A stretch of 64,000 nucleotides of DNA, from contig NC_054868.1 in the NCBI RefSeq assembly GCF_018320785.1, forward strand, positions 49,366,874 to 49,430,873, read 5' to 3'. Both the position numbers and the translations under genes were made by a program. Below are positions 21,108-35,000 of this stretch, in pieces (positions within the stretch are counted from its first letter, which is position 1; each line of letters begins with the position of its first letter). The DNA comes from Cheilinus undulatus. Taxonomy: Eukaryota; Chordata; Actinopteri; Labriformes; Labridae. The notes beneath the pieces are model-generated. The model was not told the origin of the DNA, searched no databases, and was given only the letters and a program-made list of their open reading frames with translations.

Positions 21108-24100
21108 CATTAAGACTTTTTTCTGCCTATTTAAATTTGCTCTGGTGTGATTTTACAGACTTCTTCCCCACTTTAACTTGCAGCCTTCCAGAGGAGTAAC
21201 AAAGCCTTTGGCATTAAAATGAAAAGCCTCTTAAAATCTCTGAAAGTCTTGAAACCATTTCCACAGAGAAAGGGGCGTTCTAATTTAAGAGTTTGAATGG
21301 ACTGTTGAAAATGTAATCAGTCAGAGGGAATAAAAGTCAGAAACAAGAGGGAAGACTACAGCATGAGGTAGGATTAGGTCAAACGTTTTTACAATATTAA
21401 AGAAGAAATAGGTCAAGAAAGTGAACATGAAATGAGTGGCAGAGAAAGGAAAGGGAAAGCAGATCAATAGCTTTAACCTGTGCTTTAATAAGGAGGCTGC
21501 TGCTTTGTTCAGGAGGTGAGAAGTGCTGAGCTTGTCTGAGCTCAGCCTTTTAAAGTAGAAGGGAGGATTTGAGGGAATTATTGTACAAACTGCTCCTTTC
21601 CCAACACTCTTAGCTAAAGCCTCTAGGCAGGCTGTGAAGACTGGAATGCTAATTGTGTGAAAAAGAGGTTTGTTCGACCAACACTGGCTGTTGTTGCTGT
21701 GAGGCCAAAATATTTCAGATACTTGTTGCTGCTTCTTACTAGTGTATATGACAGGTTCTACTAATTTGTTAATTCATGTTGTTATGAGAAAGATTAGATT
21801 AGATTGTCTGACCCACCACAGAGCAATAGCTACTATACTTAGTTTTAAATAGTGGTTTAATCATGCTAAGGGTGATAAGAAGTTCAACCTGATCTTAATC
21901 TGATAACATTTGTCTGCAGTAACAAAATCTAATAACAAATTAGCAACTTTTTCTATGAAATTAGGCATTAAAGATATCTCTTAAATGTACTTTGTGAAGT
22001 CTAAATCTCATAGTTTTGCATAAGCAGACAATTTGACTAAATCAATATAGAAATAGGAAATGTATTAAATGACTAAAATTTTATGGTAAATTCATATTAA
22101 ACACTTTAGGGTTGTGAATAACCTGGCAATTAGATTAGAGAATTAAGTCTGTATGTTTCAGTACTACATTTGGTATGAGGATGTGCTTATTTAGCTAGCT
22201 AAACGGTTAAATCCAGATCTCTTTGTCATCTGCACCAGAATTACCTTCAGTTTCCACATACAGCAGCTGCACTACAATCATACTGCAGAGCAGATCTCTC
22301 CCCCTCTAGTCAGTCAGAGCAGTTCCACTTCCCGCGCTCCAGTCTGGCTCCGGAGCATCCCTGGAACACCACTCCACTTTGCATCATTGGAGATATGCTG
22401 CAGGTCTGTTTCATGGCACTGGCTGCTTCCAAACCGTGTCAACCCACATGGAGCATGTCAGTCCAAACTTGCAAAGTATCCTGTCACCTTCAAAATACAA
22501 CACAATGAACAGACTCCCGACCTCATATCATCACCATATCAACATCAGATCTCATCATGAAGCACGAGCATTTGGTCATTAGTGGGTCACAGAGCTACAA
22601 CAGCTCCATTGAGAAGGAAAAATTAACTTTTGAGGCAACAAAAAGCAAAAAAAAAAAAAGCAAAATCATGCCACTGCAGAGCAAGAGGCAGCCATTGTAT
22701 GCAGAAGTTTTGGGTCGTGGGTCGGTGGAACTAATTTTTAATATTTTTTTTAGTAGTTCAGAACCACAATGCCAGTCAGACGCTCCATCTAAATTGAAAC
22801 ATGGCAACCCACCACTAGTAGCCACTGTAGTTGTTCTTAATGACTTCTGTCTTGCTTTTACAATATGCTACCTGCTAGGGCACTGACGGCATATTGAAGG
22901 AACCGCATGGTTTAGGATGATTTGACCTTGAAAATGAAATAAAGTTGTCCAGAGGATAAGTCAGGTCATACTCACGTATAACTGAAACATTTAGTAACGG
23001 TATTCAGATCGGGAATGTGGATGTTAACCTGCAAAAAAGGATTGAAGGTCAGTGGTTCTAGCACTGCTAATATTAGCAACATTCTGTAAACCAGCTTCAC
23101 ATCATAATGGCGTGACTTGTATTACTGTTGTACAGTGAAGTTGGTTTGCAGAATGTGTTTATTTGGCTTAAGACTAATCGGCTAATTGCTATTATAATTT
23201 GTGTTAAATCAGATGGAAAATTATACATCTATGAACATCACTATTGATTTCCTCATAATGTGTCAGTTTCTCAAAATCTCCAACCAAATCTACATGAAAT
23301 CATGGGGAAAAGAGTTGAATAGGGTTTCTTGACTGATGCCGTTGTTTTGTCAAATTCAAAGCAAATCATGCAAAAGACCAGGGCTCAATAAGAGCTGTTG
23401 TCTGTCTCAAATCACTTTTACAAGGTACTTTTCCCGCCACTGTGACTGGAAGGTTGAGCTGTGTGGCATCAGTGTAGCCTAGTGTTTGCTCTATGACTAA
23501 GTAGCACCAAGATTTAGAGGGGAAATGTGCAGAGAATCATTAGCCAATTTATTTGGCTTTACTATCATCGTGAATAATTTTTACTACCATATGAAAATAT
23601 TCAAAATGTGTTTTAGTATCATTTTAGCTTTCTAGTGCAACATAGGAAGGGGGAGATATAAAAAATATTTGCTTAATAGCTTAAGGACTAAATTAAGAAA
23701 GTCTGTGGCAGGAGTCAGAGGAAATGTTGCTCCACATCTTTCTGTGATATTCATTAAGTTAAGCCACCCTAGATATTAAAACGGTCCTTAAAATGGTGTA
23801 ATTCCCCTTTAAAGAGAAGAGACAAGAACTTGAACATCCAAGCAAACACTCACACATATAGCTGCATGGTTATACGCTGAATGGTTTCATAAATAAGATC
23901 TCATTTATGAATTGTTTGCAGCTGCAGCAGAAACAACTATGTTCCTGTGTAACTGTTGTCCTTGTTAACAGTAAACAAAGACTGCTTGTGTGCACAGCGA
24001 TGGACTGCTGCTAGGCATAGTCATGTGTGATGTTGCTATTATTACCTTTAGATACTAGTGACACATCTGATTCATGTTTGGACCATATTTGATCACTTTT

Positions 24101-24867
24101 TATTTCCTAGAGTTGTCATAAATGCTTCCAAAAACAAACAAAAAACCTGTCCTCAAGTGTGATTCTCTTCTAATCTAGATATTCAAATTTAGCTAAAATA
24201 AGCCTCACCGCCCTTCATGGGTGTGCAGGTTTGTCTGTGCGTGTGTACTGACTTCCTGTCTCTATCTCTTGGCCACAGCTTCCCTTTCTGTCATCATCTG
24301 CCGCTCTTTTCAGTAGCATTACTTATTCTCTGCTCTAAAATACAAGGATGGAAAACAAAGCACTCGCTAAAGGTTAGTGGATTTTTAATGCAAATGAAAG
24401 AGATTTATGGAGACTGAATCAGAGGAGGTTGTCATCAAGGGTTGATAGGCCAAGGTTAAAACTTTTGAAATCATGTTGTCTAAGCTCTCACTTTTAGAGG
24501 CCAGGTTAGCTGAAACGTGTAGCATAAATGTGGTTTACGTGAGGTAGAAAATCAATTATGGTCAAAATGTTTCAATGCATGCAAACATTATTAGATGTTT
24601 AAAAGGGGAGACAGCTGATTTAAAGTGATACTAATCAATTCCCTTTGCAGCATTTTTAGATAGAAACATTTTTGTTCTTCTGTTTATTCATCCTTATGGC
24701 ATCATCTCTTTGGCTTTTAATGCCCTCAAAATGGTCATCTGATACTGATGTTTATTAGATTCTAAGGCCTTATCAAACAACAAATAGTGTTTGGATACAA
24801 TTATGACTCCTTAAAACACTATATATCACAGTAAAGTATAAGACCAGAGGGGTTCAGTATGTCTGAG

Positions 24868-25129
24868 CAGGGGTACTCAACTCTTGGTTTGACCCAAAGT
24901 GGTTGTGAATGTGTGACTTGGGGAAAAAATGTGCCAAAATGTCTTTGACACTCTTCAAAACATGCTTTTTTGTCCTCTTACTTTGTTTTGTCACTTTTTT
25001 GTACTGTCTGAGATCCAAACTGTACTATTTGTAATCGCAAAAATCTGAAAAAACATCAGAAATTTGGATCGCATTTCTCCTTGAGGATCTGATGGTGTGC
25101 CCAGTGGGTGGGCCTCTTGAGAGCCACTG
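24868..25129. mobile_element. Short hAT-like MITE
   Basis: It begins CAGGGGTACTCAACTCTTG and ends CTCTTGAGAGCCACTG, a pair of inverted termini of the CAGnGGnnCTCAA type. The flanking octamers do not match, so age or misplacement of the ends is possible. Confidence 0.55.
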
Positions 25130-25256
25130 TTTTAGGGCCATTTAGAGAGAATTTAAGATACTCTATCAATAATGAGAAGTCATTTATCAAGATCTGTTAT
25201 TATTAAGACTATCAACATCTTGACATGAATTGTCATATTTGTCCAATGGCTCATAT

Positions 25257-25991
25257 TGGGAATGCATGATATTGACAGATGATACTGGTATTAATAGACA
25301 GATTAAATAGATAATAGATATATAAAAGATATAAAAAAAATCTGTCTATATTTACAGTTTATATATCAGCTTTACATTTCAGCAGCATAAATCACATATC
25401 ATCCTTAAATATCGGCAAAGTATACAACTGCGCCATCAGTTGTACGTGGGTCCTTAGGGTGCAGAACACTCAAAGAGGCCCACTGTGAGCCCTGAACATT
25501 TTGAATGAAGCCCCAGACATAAAGCAACTACCAGACTGCCTTCCCCGCTCCTCGCTTTGCTCTGCTTGACTCAGCCTCTCTGTGCAGTGGAGACAAAAAA
25601 GAAGGGATGCACAATATCATCCACACAATCATGATATCAGCAGATAAAAACATTTCTGAAGTTATTTGAAGCTGATATATCAGTAAATATCAGCATATAC
25701 CTGCTGTAAATATTGGTCATGTGTATGAATAAGTTTGTGGACGTATGTCAGCTGAAGTCTTCTCCTGTGTTCATCCTTATTCCTTAAATTATAGAATCTG
25801 AGAAATAAGGTCTGTGTTTTAATGAATGGGGTTTGTTTCTTTATTGATTCTTAAACCTTAAAGAGCATGTTAACGACTGAGTTTTAAGGTCTGAACTGCA
25901 TATATGAATGTCAGTATTGAGATTGGCTTAAATGAATCTGTAAATATTTGCGTATCAGATATCAGCAAAAGTCCAATATTGCACATCCCTA
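25257..25991. mobile_element. Non-autonomous hAT element, 8-bp target duplication
   Basis: The termini are TGGGAATGCATGATATTG and the inverted CAATATTGCACATCCCTA. GCTCATAT flanks it at 25249-25256 and 25992-25999. A second internal 'gggatgcacaatatca' at about 25606 suggests a nested or duplicated end. It belongs to the same family as 540-1675. Confidence 0.8.
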
Positions 25992-27330
25992 GCTCATATT
26001 TAAAGTGATGCAATATTGTGTTCTCTTTTGAAAAGGGAATTAAACAGCATTGGTCTCAAATATCATTGTCACTCTCAAAGGCTTTTTGAGATGCTGACGC
26101 TGTAATCGGATACATCTTTGACTTTTGTTTTTTCTTGACTTTTTCAGTCATTCTTGGGGGTAAGGGGATTTTAGTTTCCTTGTTGCTACAGGAGTTGGCA
26201 CAGCAAACACCAAAGCTTGTGAGCTGTGGTTTTATGCTAATCAGCTGCACTGTAAGCGCTCTAACCAATCAGAGGGCTCATCTTAAGATGCCTGTTACAT
26301 AATGACTGTGATGGCAGCGTTTCTGAAAGTAAACCTGGCGGTTGCTGTCTAACAAACATGAGCACAACATAGAGCTGCTGAATTTGAGCATTTTTTTTTT
26401 ACTCTTCATCTTTTTCCTCCTGTGTTTAAGTGTAGACATTGCTGAGATTTTTCTGCACCTACAGCATGGTGGCTCAGTTAAGGTATGCTGCAGTTGTCTG
26501 TTTCTGTCCACCACAGCTTTATGCTGTGTGTGATCTGATTGTGTCTCTTAGTTCTTTAAGCTTGTGTTTAAATTCATCCAGTGTGTGTTTGGTGTTTTGT
26601 TTCTGCTCTGTAACTCTGAGACAGTGTGTGAGGAGCAGGTTGGTTTCTGTAGATTAGTTGGATTACAGACTGCTGAGATTAACCAAGAGAGCATCTGTCA
26701 GACTTGCAGCTATATCACTGACTGTGCAAAGAGGGCTGTTTGAACTCTACCTTTACTCCTGCAGTAACACCTTTTACTGAACCATAACATTGACTAACAA
26801 CCACTTCTAACACTTTTAGAGCTGGATCTGCTACTACAGTATTTCCACTTGTACTTCAGTTTCTGTCTGACTGTTGTACCTGAGACTGTGACCACTGTTA
26901 ATGTTAAAGCATCTGGGAGAAGGATGTTCACTAGCACTGTTGTTTAGCTATTGCTGCCAGCATTTAGCATTAGCATTTTCAGCTCCTTCACTGAAACACA
27001 TTTGACTGCCTTCTGTAACTGATAATTACAACAATACTCTTAAACCTATAACATGTTCCTTAATCTGCATGTTTTACCTCGCCTATAGTATGGAGACGAC
27101 TGTCATTACAAGGCTGGGGCTTTGATATTGTTTTGAAAGAAATAATAGAGATAAGGAACCAAACCTGAGTTTTTTAAGACCCGTTTCAACATTTATCAAC
27201 CCAATCATTATTCTTCTTACTTTTAAGTCTAATGGTTACTATGATATAAAGTTGTATCTCATGTCAAGTTGTGTTATTTAAATGAAATCACTATTACACA
27301 GACGTACATCACTACTTGAGAGGAGGAATG

Positions 27331-27928
27331 CAGTGTTAATTTCGTCGACAAAAACTATGACTAAAGATGTGCGTCGACAGCCTTTTTTTCCATAAAAAAA
27401 ACTAAACTAAAACTAACAAAAATAGATCTGTGATGACTTAAACTGACTAAAAGTAAGTTTAGTTTTTGTCAGGATGACTAAAACTACAGTAAAATATAAT
27501 TTATTTTTTGTCGGACATTCAAAGTCCGTGATATATGTATAAATATTTGATGCATTTTTATTTTTTACACTGCTTTGGCATCAACTGATCTGTTCATGCC
27601 ACTAAACAAAAGGAAATTGAAATTTCTCCACTGTGGGTAAATCGATCAAAAACAATGCATCTGTATTTCTTCTGCCTCTTAGCAGTAGAAAGCAGGGACC
27701 CCAGGTTTTGCAGGGTACATAGAACACACTGCCATGACGTGGTACCAGATTTAGGCAACAGAATAAATGCTTGGACCAAAAGTAAAGACTAAAATGTTTT
27801 CAATTTTTTATTGACTAAAACTAGACTAAAACTGAAAAGGGTAGAAATGACTAAAATGTGACTAAAACTAAAAGACGTGATCAAAAGACTAAGACTTAAA
27901 TTAAAGATAGCTGTCAAAATGAACACTG
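27331..27928. mobile_element. Non-autonomous hAT-like element
   Basis: It starts CAGTGTTAATTTCGTCGAC and ends GTCAAAATGAACACTG. The flanking octamers GAGGAATG and CAGGAATG differ at one base. The interior is rich in 'gactaaaactaa' units. A reversed fragment of the same family ends at about 62998. Confidence 0.7.
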
Positions 27929-27996
27929 CAGGAATGATCTCTAAGCACATCAGCACTGTGAATCAAATTCAAGCAAATCCATTGCAAATCTAAGAC

Positions 27997-28331
27997 CAGT
28001 GATTCCCAACCTGAGGTCCAGAGCCCCCCTGGGGGAAATGGCAAAGATCTCAGCTTGGTCTGCTTTGAGGTTGTCAATAGGCTAACCACTGCGCCGCCGT
28101 GCTGCCCCTGATAAAGGACTAGATAAGTAGTTTATAAAATAGTCTTTTGGCAAGAAAAATATATTTAGAGCCATTTTCCTAGAGTATTATCAATGAAACA
28201 ATTAAATAGATGTTGATTTTTGACAGTGTATTCAAATTCAGATTTTTCTCATGTGGTTCTTGGGGTGGGGGGGCTCAGCTTCTCTTTGATACAAGTAAGG
28301 GGGGTCTGAGGAAAATGGTAGTGAACGACTG
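27997..28331. mobile_element. Degenerate hAT-like MITE with a retroelement scrap inside
   Basis: The left end CAGTGATTCCCAACCTGAG is of hAT type, and the right end near 28331 is weaker. 28078-28108 ('ctaaccactgcgccgcc') matches the repeat at 60718-61003. Confidence 0.45.
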
Positions 28332-29022
28332 CCGTAGACAGCACTCCAGTTAGAAAAAAAGAAAGAAAAGAACTGCCTATCATGGCGTCTTCTATGAAGG
28401 GTTATATCTTTATTTAGCAAGTCTTGTTAGTTAAAATAATAATCCAATGTTGAAATCCCTGTTGGAAATATCAAGATAAAAGTTAGTTAACTAGTTAATT
28501 AAACAAGTCGACAGAAGACAACACCATGATGTGTTCAAGGTCAGTTCAGTTAAATGACAATGACCAAGCAAAGGTACATTAAACATCATGATGTGTTCAA
28601 ATTTAACTTCAAGAAAATGCTAGGAGGTTAAGAGGTTATTTTTCCCAAGCAATATTAAGAAAATATAACTGACAAATACATGGAGTTTAACTTTCCTTAT
28701 CTTTCACCAGATTTAAGAAAATACATATTTTCATGTATGTTTTCACCAAGAAATAGAAAAATAAAAGTAGTGGTATTGATAAAAACACAGATTGTGAAGT
28801 GTTCTAAATTTTATGTTCACAATGTAATAATCCTCATACATAGTATTTAATGGACAGAACAACTCTTCTAATTACATGCTTAATACCATACACATTTACA
28901 CACACATTTACCTGGACAATAACTTATTGAAATAGATATCTTGTTTTGTAAATAGCACTGTTTGGCTTTTCTGACTGCATCCCTCCAACACATCTCGCCA
29001 TTTTTCATTCCGTCTTGCAGCC

Positions 29023-32000
29023 ATGTCCCGTAGGAGTTCTCGCCTGGTCTCTGGCGGCTACTATAATTCAGATGAAGAGTCTGATTCCAGCAGTGTGACA
29101 AACATTTCCTACAGGGAAAACCCTGTAAAGTGAGTAAGAAAACGTATCTCTATGTGTGTTTTCTTGTGTATCTTGTATTATTCTTTGCAGCTCTGATTTG
29201 CAAGCTGTATCATAAGTGAGCAGTGTTTTTTTTTTGTATTGTACCATCTGCATGATAAATGTGTGGTTGTGTGTTTTGTCATTTCTTTCTCTTCAGGGTT
29301 TTCAAGAAAAAGGCGGGGAACCGCAAGAGTGGTTCTCGCACCCCCACGAAAGCCAAAAGCAATGCTAGATCTTCTAGCCCCGAGCCACTCGACACAGCAG
29401 ACCAGTATGATGGTAGGCACAAGACAACAACCAATTATTACAATAACACTGAAGGGAGAATATTCTGATTGGCTCAGAGTTGGGCTGATTACAAAAGAAT
29501 ATATAAATGCACACTTTGGATTATCTTGGACTTTATTCATTACAAAGTGAGGGGTACATTGTGAGTCTCTCTAAATGTAGTTTATTCCACAGATGCTTCT
29601 AAACACTGAATAAAGCCTCTTCACATTGTAATATACTGGAACTATCAGCATGTGAAGAAGCTACAGTGTCTGTGGACATTTGTTGACAAACATTTTGTGG
29701 GCTTTAAACTTTTAAAGTAGAGGAAATGAGATGAGACTAGATGAGATAAGATAATACTTTATTGATTCCCAGAGGGCAAATTCAACAAAACAAATAGAGC
29801 AAAGGGGGTAAAAATATAATAGATCAGAGTAAGAATGATCAAAATAAATAAACTCAATAAAATGTAACTAAAATTTAAAAAAAGGGCAGGTGGTATATAC
29901 AACTTAGATTCTGTGCATTCAATAGCAATTCAAGTAACCTGTTGATAGAAAGTGACATGGTACACTAATTGGCAGCCAGTTATGAACACATCAATGGTAT
30001 GACATGAACAGAAATTGTGCATAAATGGACCAATAAGAATGGGATTTTATATCTGTATACAGTCCACAGGAACAAGATATATACAGATAAGCATATTAAT
30101 AATAGAAAAAAAGTATCTGTGAGTTAAAAGTTAAGGTGCAGTAATGATATAGTATAATTAATATAAAATAATACAATACAATACTTTACAATGTAATATA
30201 TTCTTTATAATATAATATAATATAATATAATATAATATAATATGATATGATATGATATGATTTGATATGCTGCAGTTATAGTATAATGAGTATGAACAGT
30301 AAGTGTATTGTGGATCTAAAATAATAAAAAGAGATGGTGACAAGTTCCAGTAAGACAGTTACTGTTATCTTACAATTTATTTTTGGTGGAAAAATTGTTT
30401 GCATATCTGTTTCTTTGGACAGGTGCAAAGAAGACTTGCAAACACTGTCCAATTTGCAAAAAAAAAAGTTATTTCAGCCAGTAATATCACATTTTAGTTT
30501 GTTTAAGCATTTATTATGGCAGCATAACATGTTTGGCGTCAGGCTCCGACTTTCACTCCTCAAAGCGGGCTTCATTTCCATTAAGTTGCGACATTTTGGT
30601 AGAAGACCTTCACCAGGGTGACAGTCTATTACAAAGGGCAGGACATCTTTAATATGAAGAGGCCACATGATGTCAGATCTAAAACAGCAAAGCAGCAAAA
30701 CAAATAACAACCATCAGCTTCCTGAGTGAGCGAGCAAGTATGATGAAAGACTTCTAACCATCCTCAGAGCCATCTTCAACAATTCTATTATTATAAGGGG
30801 ACTACTCTTATTCATCATTATCAATAACAGACAGCTTTGCTTTTTACTTCTTGTTTTGAATCGAGGACTCTGTTCAAGAAAACTGTACCTCATAAGGTAC
30901 TTAACAGAAAACTGACATTTTATTTTGATTCATTATTCAATGAGAGAAAAATGCACTTAGAGGCGTACTTCCACATTCACACTGGAAACGGTCCAAGAAT
31001 GTGTACGCATTCTGGGGTCCAACGATGTGCATGGGATCTAGCATCACTTCCAGTGTGAATGCAGAAGTGCTCTCTTAAGTGCATTCCTCTCTCCTTACAA
31101 GAAATGTGAATGAAAACAAAACATAACTTTTTTCTGTTTAGTAAATGCACCTTATGATGTGCGATTTTATTGATCAGAGTCTTCAATTTGATACAAGAAG
31201 TATTATTGAGAATAAGCCACTAAGGTTGGTTGTGCCGGGCAGTACTGGTCTGAACTCACTGAAAATCAGAGTGTGTGGGGGGGGTTCCATGTTACAGAGG
31301 TAAGTTTGGGTGATTGAACTTGCTACCCATGGCAGCCTCCATAAAAAGACACATCCTGTTTCACTTATAACAATTAAGAACTTCTCAGTCATTGAAAAAT
31401 TCAAAAAATATGTTGGATACTGTAAGACCTCAATAAAAAATATATAACATAGGAATGGTTTCATTTGAAATTAATAAAGACATTTCAGTGCAAAAATTTT
31501 ACATACTGTATCTTTGAATTAATTCGATTTAATCAGTATTGTTGCATACCAAATGTAGGGGTTTACTAGACCAGCTGATTTCAAATGAAAATGATTCCTT
31601 GAATAATTTTTGCACAAAATCAAATGTAGATATTTTAACTCTATTATTTGTATATTTTTTAGGTAAAATAGATATGTTTTTGAAATGGTGATTAAAAATT
31701 GTGCAGAGCTGACTGCTTCATCTCTGTGTTGTCTTTTTTCATCTCTCTTCTGCCTCTCAGGTCTGAGTCCTTCTCCCTCGACCACCCAGACTCAGACGAC
31801 CATGCGGACTGTACCCTTTGTTTCTGCCACCCCTCGGCCCGCTCTGACCCCGACGTCAACTAGAAGTCAGACACCTACATGCTGTCCCTCAGCACCTTCG
31901 GAGACAAGCTCCTACACCCCTGGGCTCTATGGTTCCAGTAGACCGGGATTACACCTCAGACCAAACCTCAAGGACCTGAACCAGAGCAGTGTGGACAGCT

Positions 32001-35000
32001 CAGGGTACTCATCCTCTGAGGGGACTCACAGGAAGCCCACAGCCGTCACCAGCGGCCCCAGCAGGAGCCACAGTATTAGTCAGGATGCCATTGCTGGGTA
32101 CAGAAGGAGAATCAGCAGTGCCTTCTTTAGTATGATGGGTGAGTCCTGAACCATATGTTTGCATGTATAAATCATTGCATGTGCATGTAATAATCCCATG
32201 TTTCCTGTGTTTGTGTAGGCTCATTGTCACTGATGGCTGCTGCAGTTCACTCTAAAATATTACATCTGACAGCTTTAGGTATGGTTTTCTTTGTGTCTGT
32301 CTCTGTGTAGATTTAAAAATGCCTGAGCATGTGTAAAAGCTTGTGCTTGTTTTTCTCACATTGTTGAGTGGATTTGTACAGTCAGCATTCACATGTCAAC
32401 ATACATACTGCTTTCACATGCCAGTAGGTTTATGTTTTCTTAACTAATGCATGTGATTATACTCAGCTTATCCATCTTTGCTTCTCATCCCTGCAGCTAA
32501 AAGGTCATTCAGCTGTAACATGAAGAAGGCTTGTGGTCTGGTCCTCCTCCTCCTCCTCCTCCTCGCTCTCCTACTATGTAAGTGACATCAGCATTTCACA
32601 GATCCTAGTAAATTTAACCCAGCACATTTAAATCACATCAGAACACCTAGGCACATCAGCTTTATGAGGCGTGTTGGATGTTTAATAGCCTGTGTTATTT
32701 TACTGATACTGGCCTGTTTCACATATAGTGATGGCATGTTTAAAAAAATCAGACAAGTTCTACTTCCATAAAAGTCTCTTATTCTCTGATTAGCTGTACT
32801 TACCATGAATGTGTTGAGCAGAAGTGGTGAAGTCTGTCCCAAAATATCAGTTTCTGACTTAACTACAGCCCTGTGTGGTCAGCTATACCTGTGCTGTGAT
32901 TTTGACCTTTGAAATCCTTTACCTGTTTGACCGAATGAGTGACAGTAAACGCCATTCATTATACAGCTTTGAATGTCAGGTCCTTTAATTTAAGCGGTTT
33001 TGCTGAAGTCAGCTGATGTTTACCTTTGTCAAGACTGTCTCTCTGATCCTGAGTGCTTGCCTTAAGCTACTATTCCTCCTGTTTTCTCCAGGTATTTGGC
33101 TCCTCCTTCCCATGTTGATCTCCCGCATGTCTGTCACAAAGACCCCGTCACAAATCAAACCTCAACCTGTTGTCCCTGCACCTCTTCCACCTCTGTCTCA
33201 ACCTAAGACTGTGTATCCTACACCTGTGGTGGTAGGGCAACTCATCTTCATCTCTGGTTGTGTGTTTGGAAGGTTGAAAGTTCATTAATGGGTGTTGAAA
33301 GACTCATTGAATGTATTTCAGTGGGTTATTGGAAGAGGTCAGATTAAGTTTGATTTAGCTTCAGATGAAATCAGATTCTAAAACTTCATCCCTGTTCAGT
33401 AACTTGTGCATTATTTTGTTGACATCTTGCAGATAAACAGCATGCCAAAATCATTACTAGTTTAGTGACATTAGTCAGATAAGTTCTCACCTATCCTTGA
33501 GCTCACATGTTAGGTAGTAATTTAGTTCTTCCCATATGCAAAACCAAAATCTGGGGTTGTTGGGTCACTCGTATGTTTTCATGTTACAGAGGTACAACCT
33601 CAATTCCCAAAAAGTGAGAGCGCTGTGTAAAATGTAAATAAAACACAATGCAATGATTTGCAAATCTCACAAACCCACATTTTATTCTCAGTAGAATATA
33701 AACATGTCACATGTTGAAACTGAGACATTTTACCATTTCATGAAAAATATTAGCTCATTTTAAATTTTGATGGCAGCAGCACATTTAAAATGTAGGAACT
33801 GGAAGGGATAAAAAACAAAGCTTGAAAATTAAATGGTATTACTGGAAAACAGACATAGGAGCATTTTGCAATTTATTAGGTTAATTGGTAACAGGTCTAT
33901 AAGGATCATTTTAGAAAGGCAGAGTCCTTCACAAGTAAACATGGATATAGGTTCACCAATCTGCAAAAAAACTGTCTCTAATTGTGGAACTATTTCAGGA
34001 AAATGCTCTTCAGTGTACAATTGGGAAGCTCAAGCTGTATCATACAAAATAGAAGCCATATCTGAACAGAATCCAGAAAGGCTGCTGTCTTCTCTTGGCT
34101 GATGCTCATTCAAAATGGACTGAGGCAAAATGGAAAACTGTTCTGTGGTCAGATGAATAGAAATTTGAAATACTTTTTTGAAAACACAGGCACCCTGTCC
34201 TGTGAACTGGAGAGGTGAGGGATCATCCAGCTTGTTATCAGCCCACAGTTCAAAAGCCTGCGTCTTTGATGGTATGGGATGCATTAGTGCCGATGGCGTG
34301 GGCAGCTTACACATCTGGAAAGACACTATCAATACTAATTAGTATACAGAAGTGTTAAAGCAACAGATGCTCCCATACAGACATCACCCCTTCAGGGAAG
34401 TTTCAGCATGAGAATGCTAAACCACATACTGCACTCAACACAACAGCATGTCTTTGTGGTAGATGAGTCCAGGTGCTGAACTGGTCGGCTTGCAGTCCAC
34501 ACCTTTCATTAATAGAAAGTATTTGGAGCATCATAAAATATAAAAACCGACAGAGAAGACCCCAGACTATTGAGCAGCTAAAATCCTACATCAGACAAGA
34601 ATGGGACAATATTCACCTCCCAGGTGTTAATAGAGTGTTGTTAGAAGAAGAGGGAATGCTACACAATGGTAAACATGGCCCTTTCGACATTTTTATAGAT
34701 GTGTTGCTGCCATCAAATTTAAAATAAGCTAGTATTTTTCATTCACGATAAAATGTCTCAGTTTCTGAGACATTTTATTTATTTTACATCTGATATTTTG
34801 TTTATGTTCTATTGAAGAAAATATGGGTTTGTGAACTTTGCAAATCATTGCATTCTGTTTTTATTTACACTTTACACAGTGCTCCAACTTTTTTAGGAAT
34901 TGGAGCTGTATGTGGGGCGACAGATTACACAGATGATGGCAGAGGATGATTGTGGAAATCAAAATAAGAAGAGATCATCCATTCGTCGGTGCTGGATCCC

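Larger units (their letters stand above)
15688..29020 (+). other. 13.3-kb intron of the SUN gene
   Basis: The stretch lies between the donor at 15688 and the acceptor at 29020. It contains MITEs and hAT elements (listed separately), simple repeats and a templated duplication at 16372. No other exon with family support was found. Short frames such as 22379-22582 and 22557-22886 show nothing recognisable. Confidence 0.5.

Noticed and set aside
22379..22886. Two adjacent ORFs (67 and 109 codons) inside the large SUN intron
   Set aside because: No recognisable domains. The sequence includes poly-A/lysine runs and is more likely repeat-derived.
33833..34102. 89-codon ORF as an independent gene
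   Set aside because: It lies between the inverted repeats of the Tc1-like element and is part of the decayed transposase.
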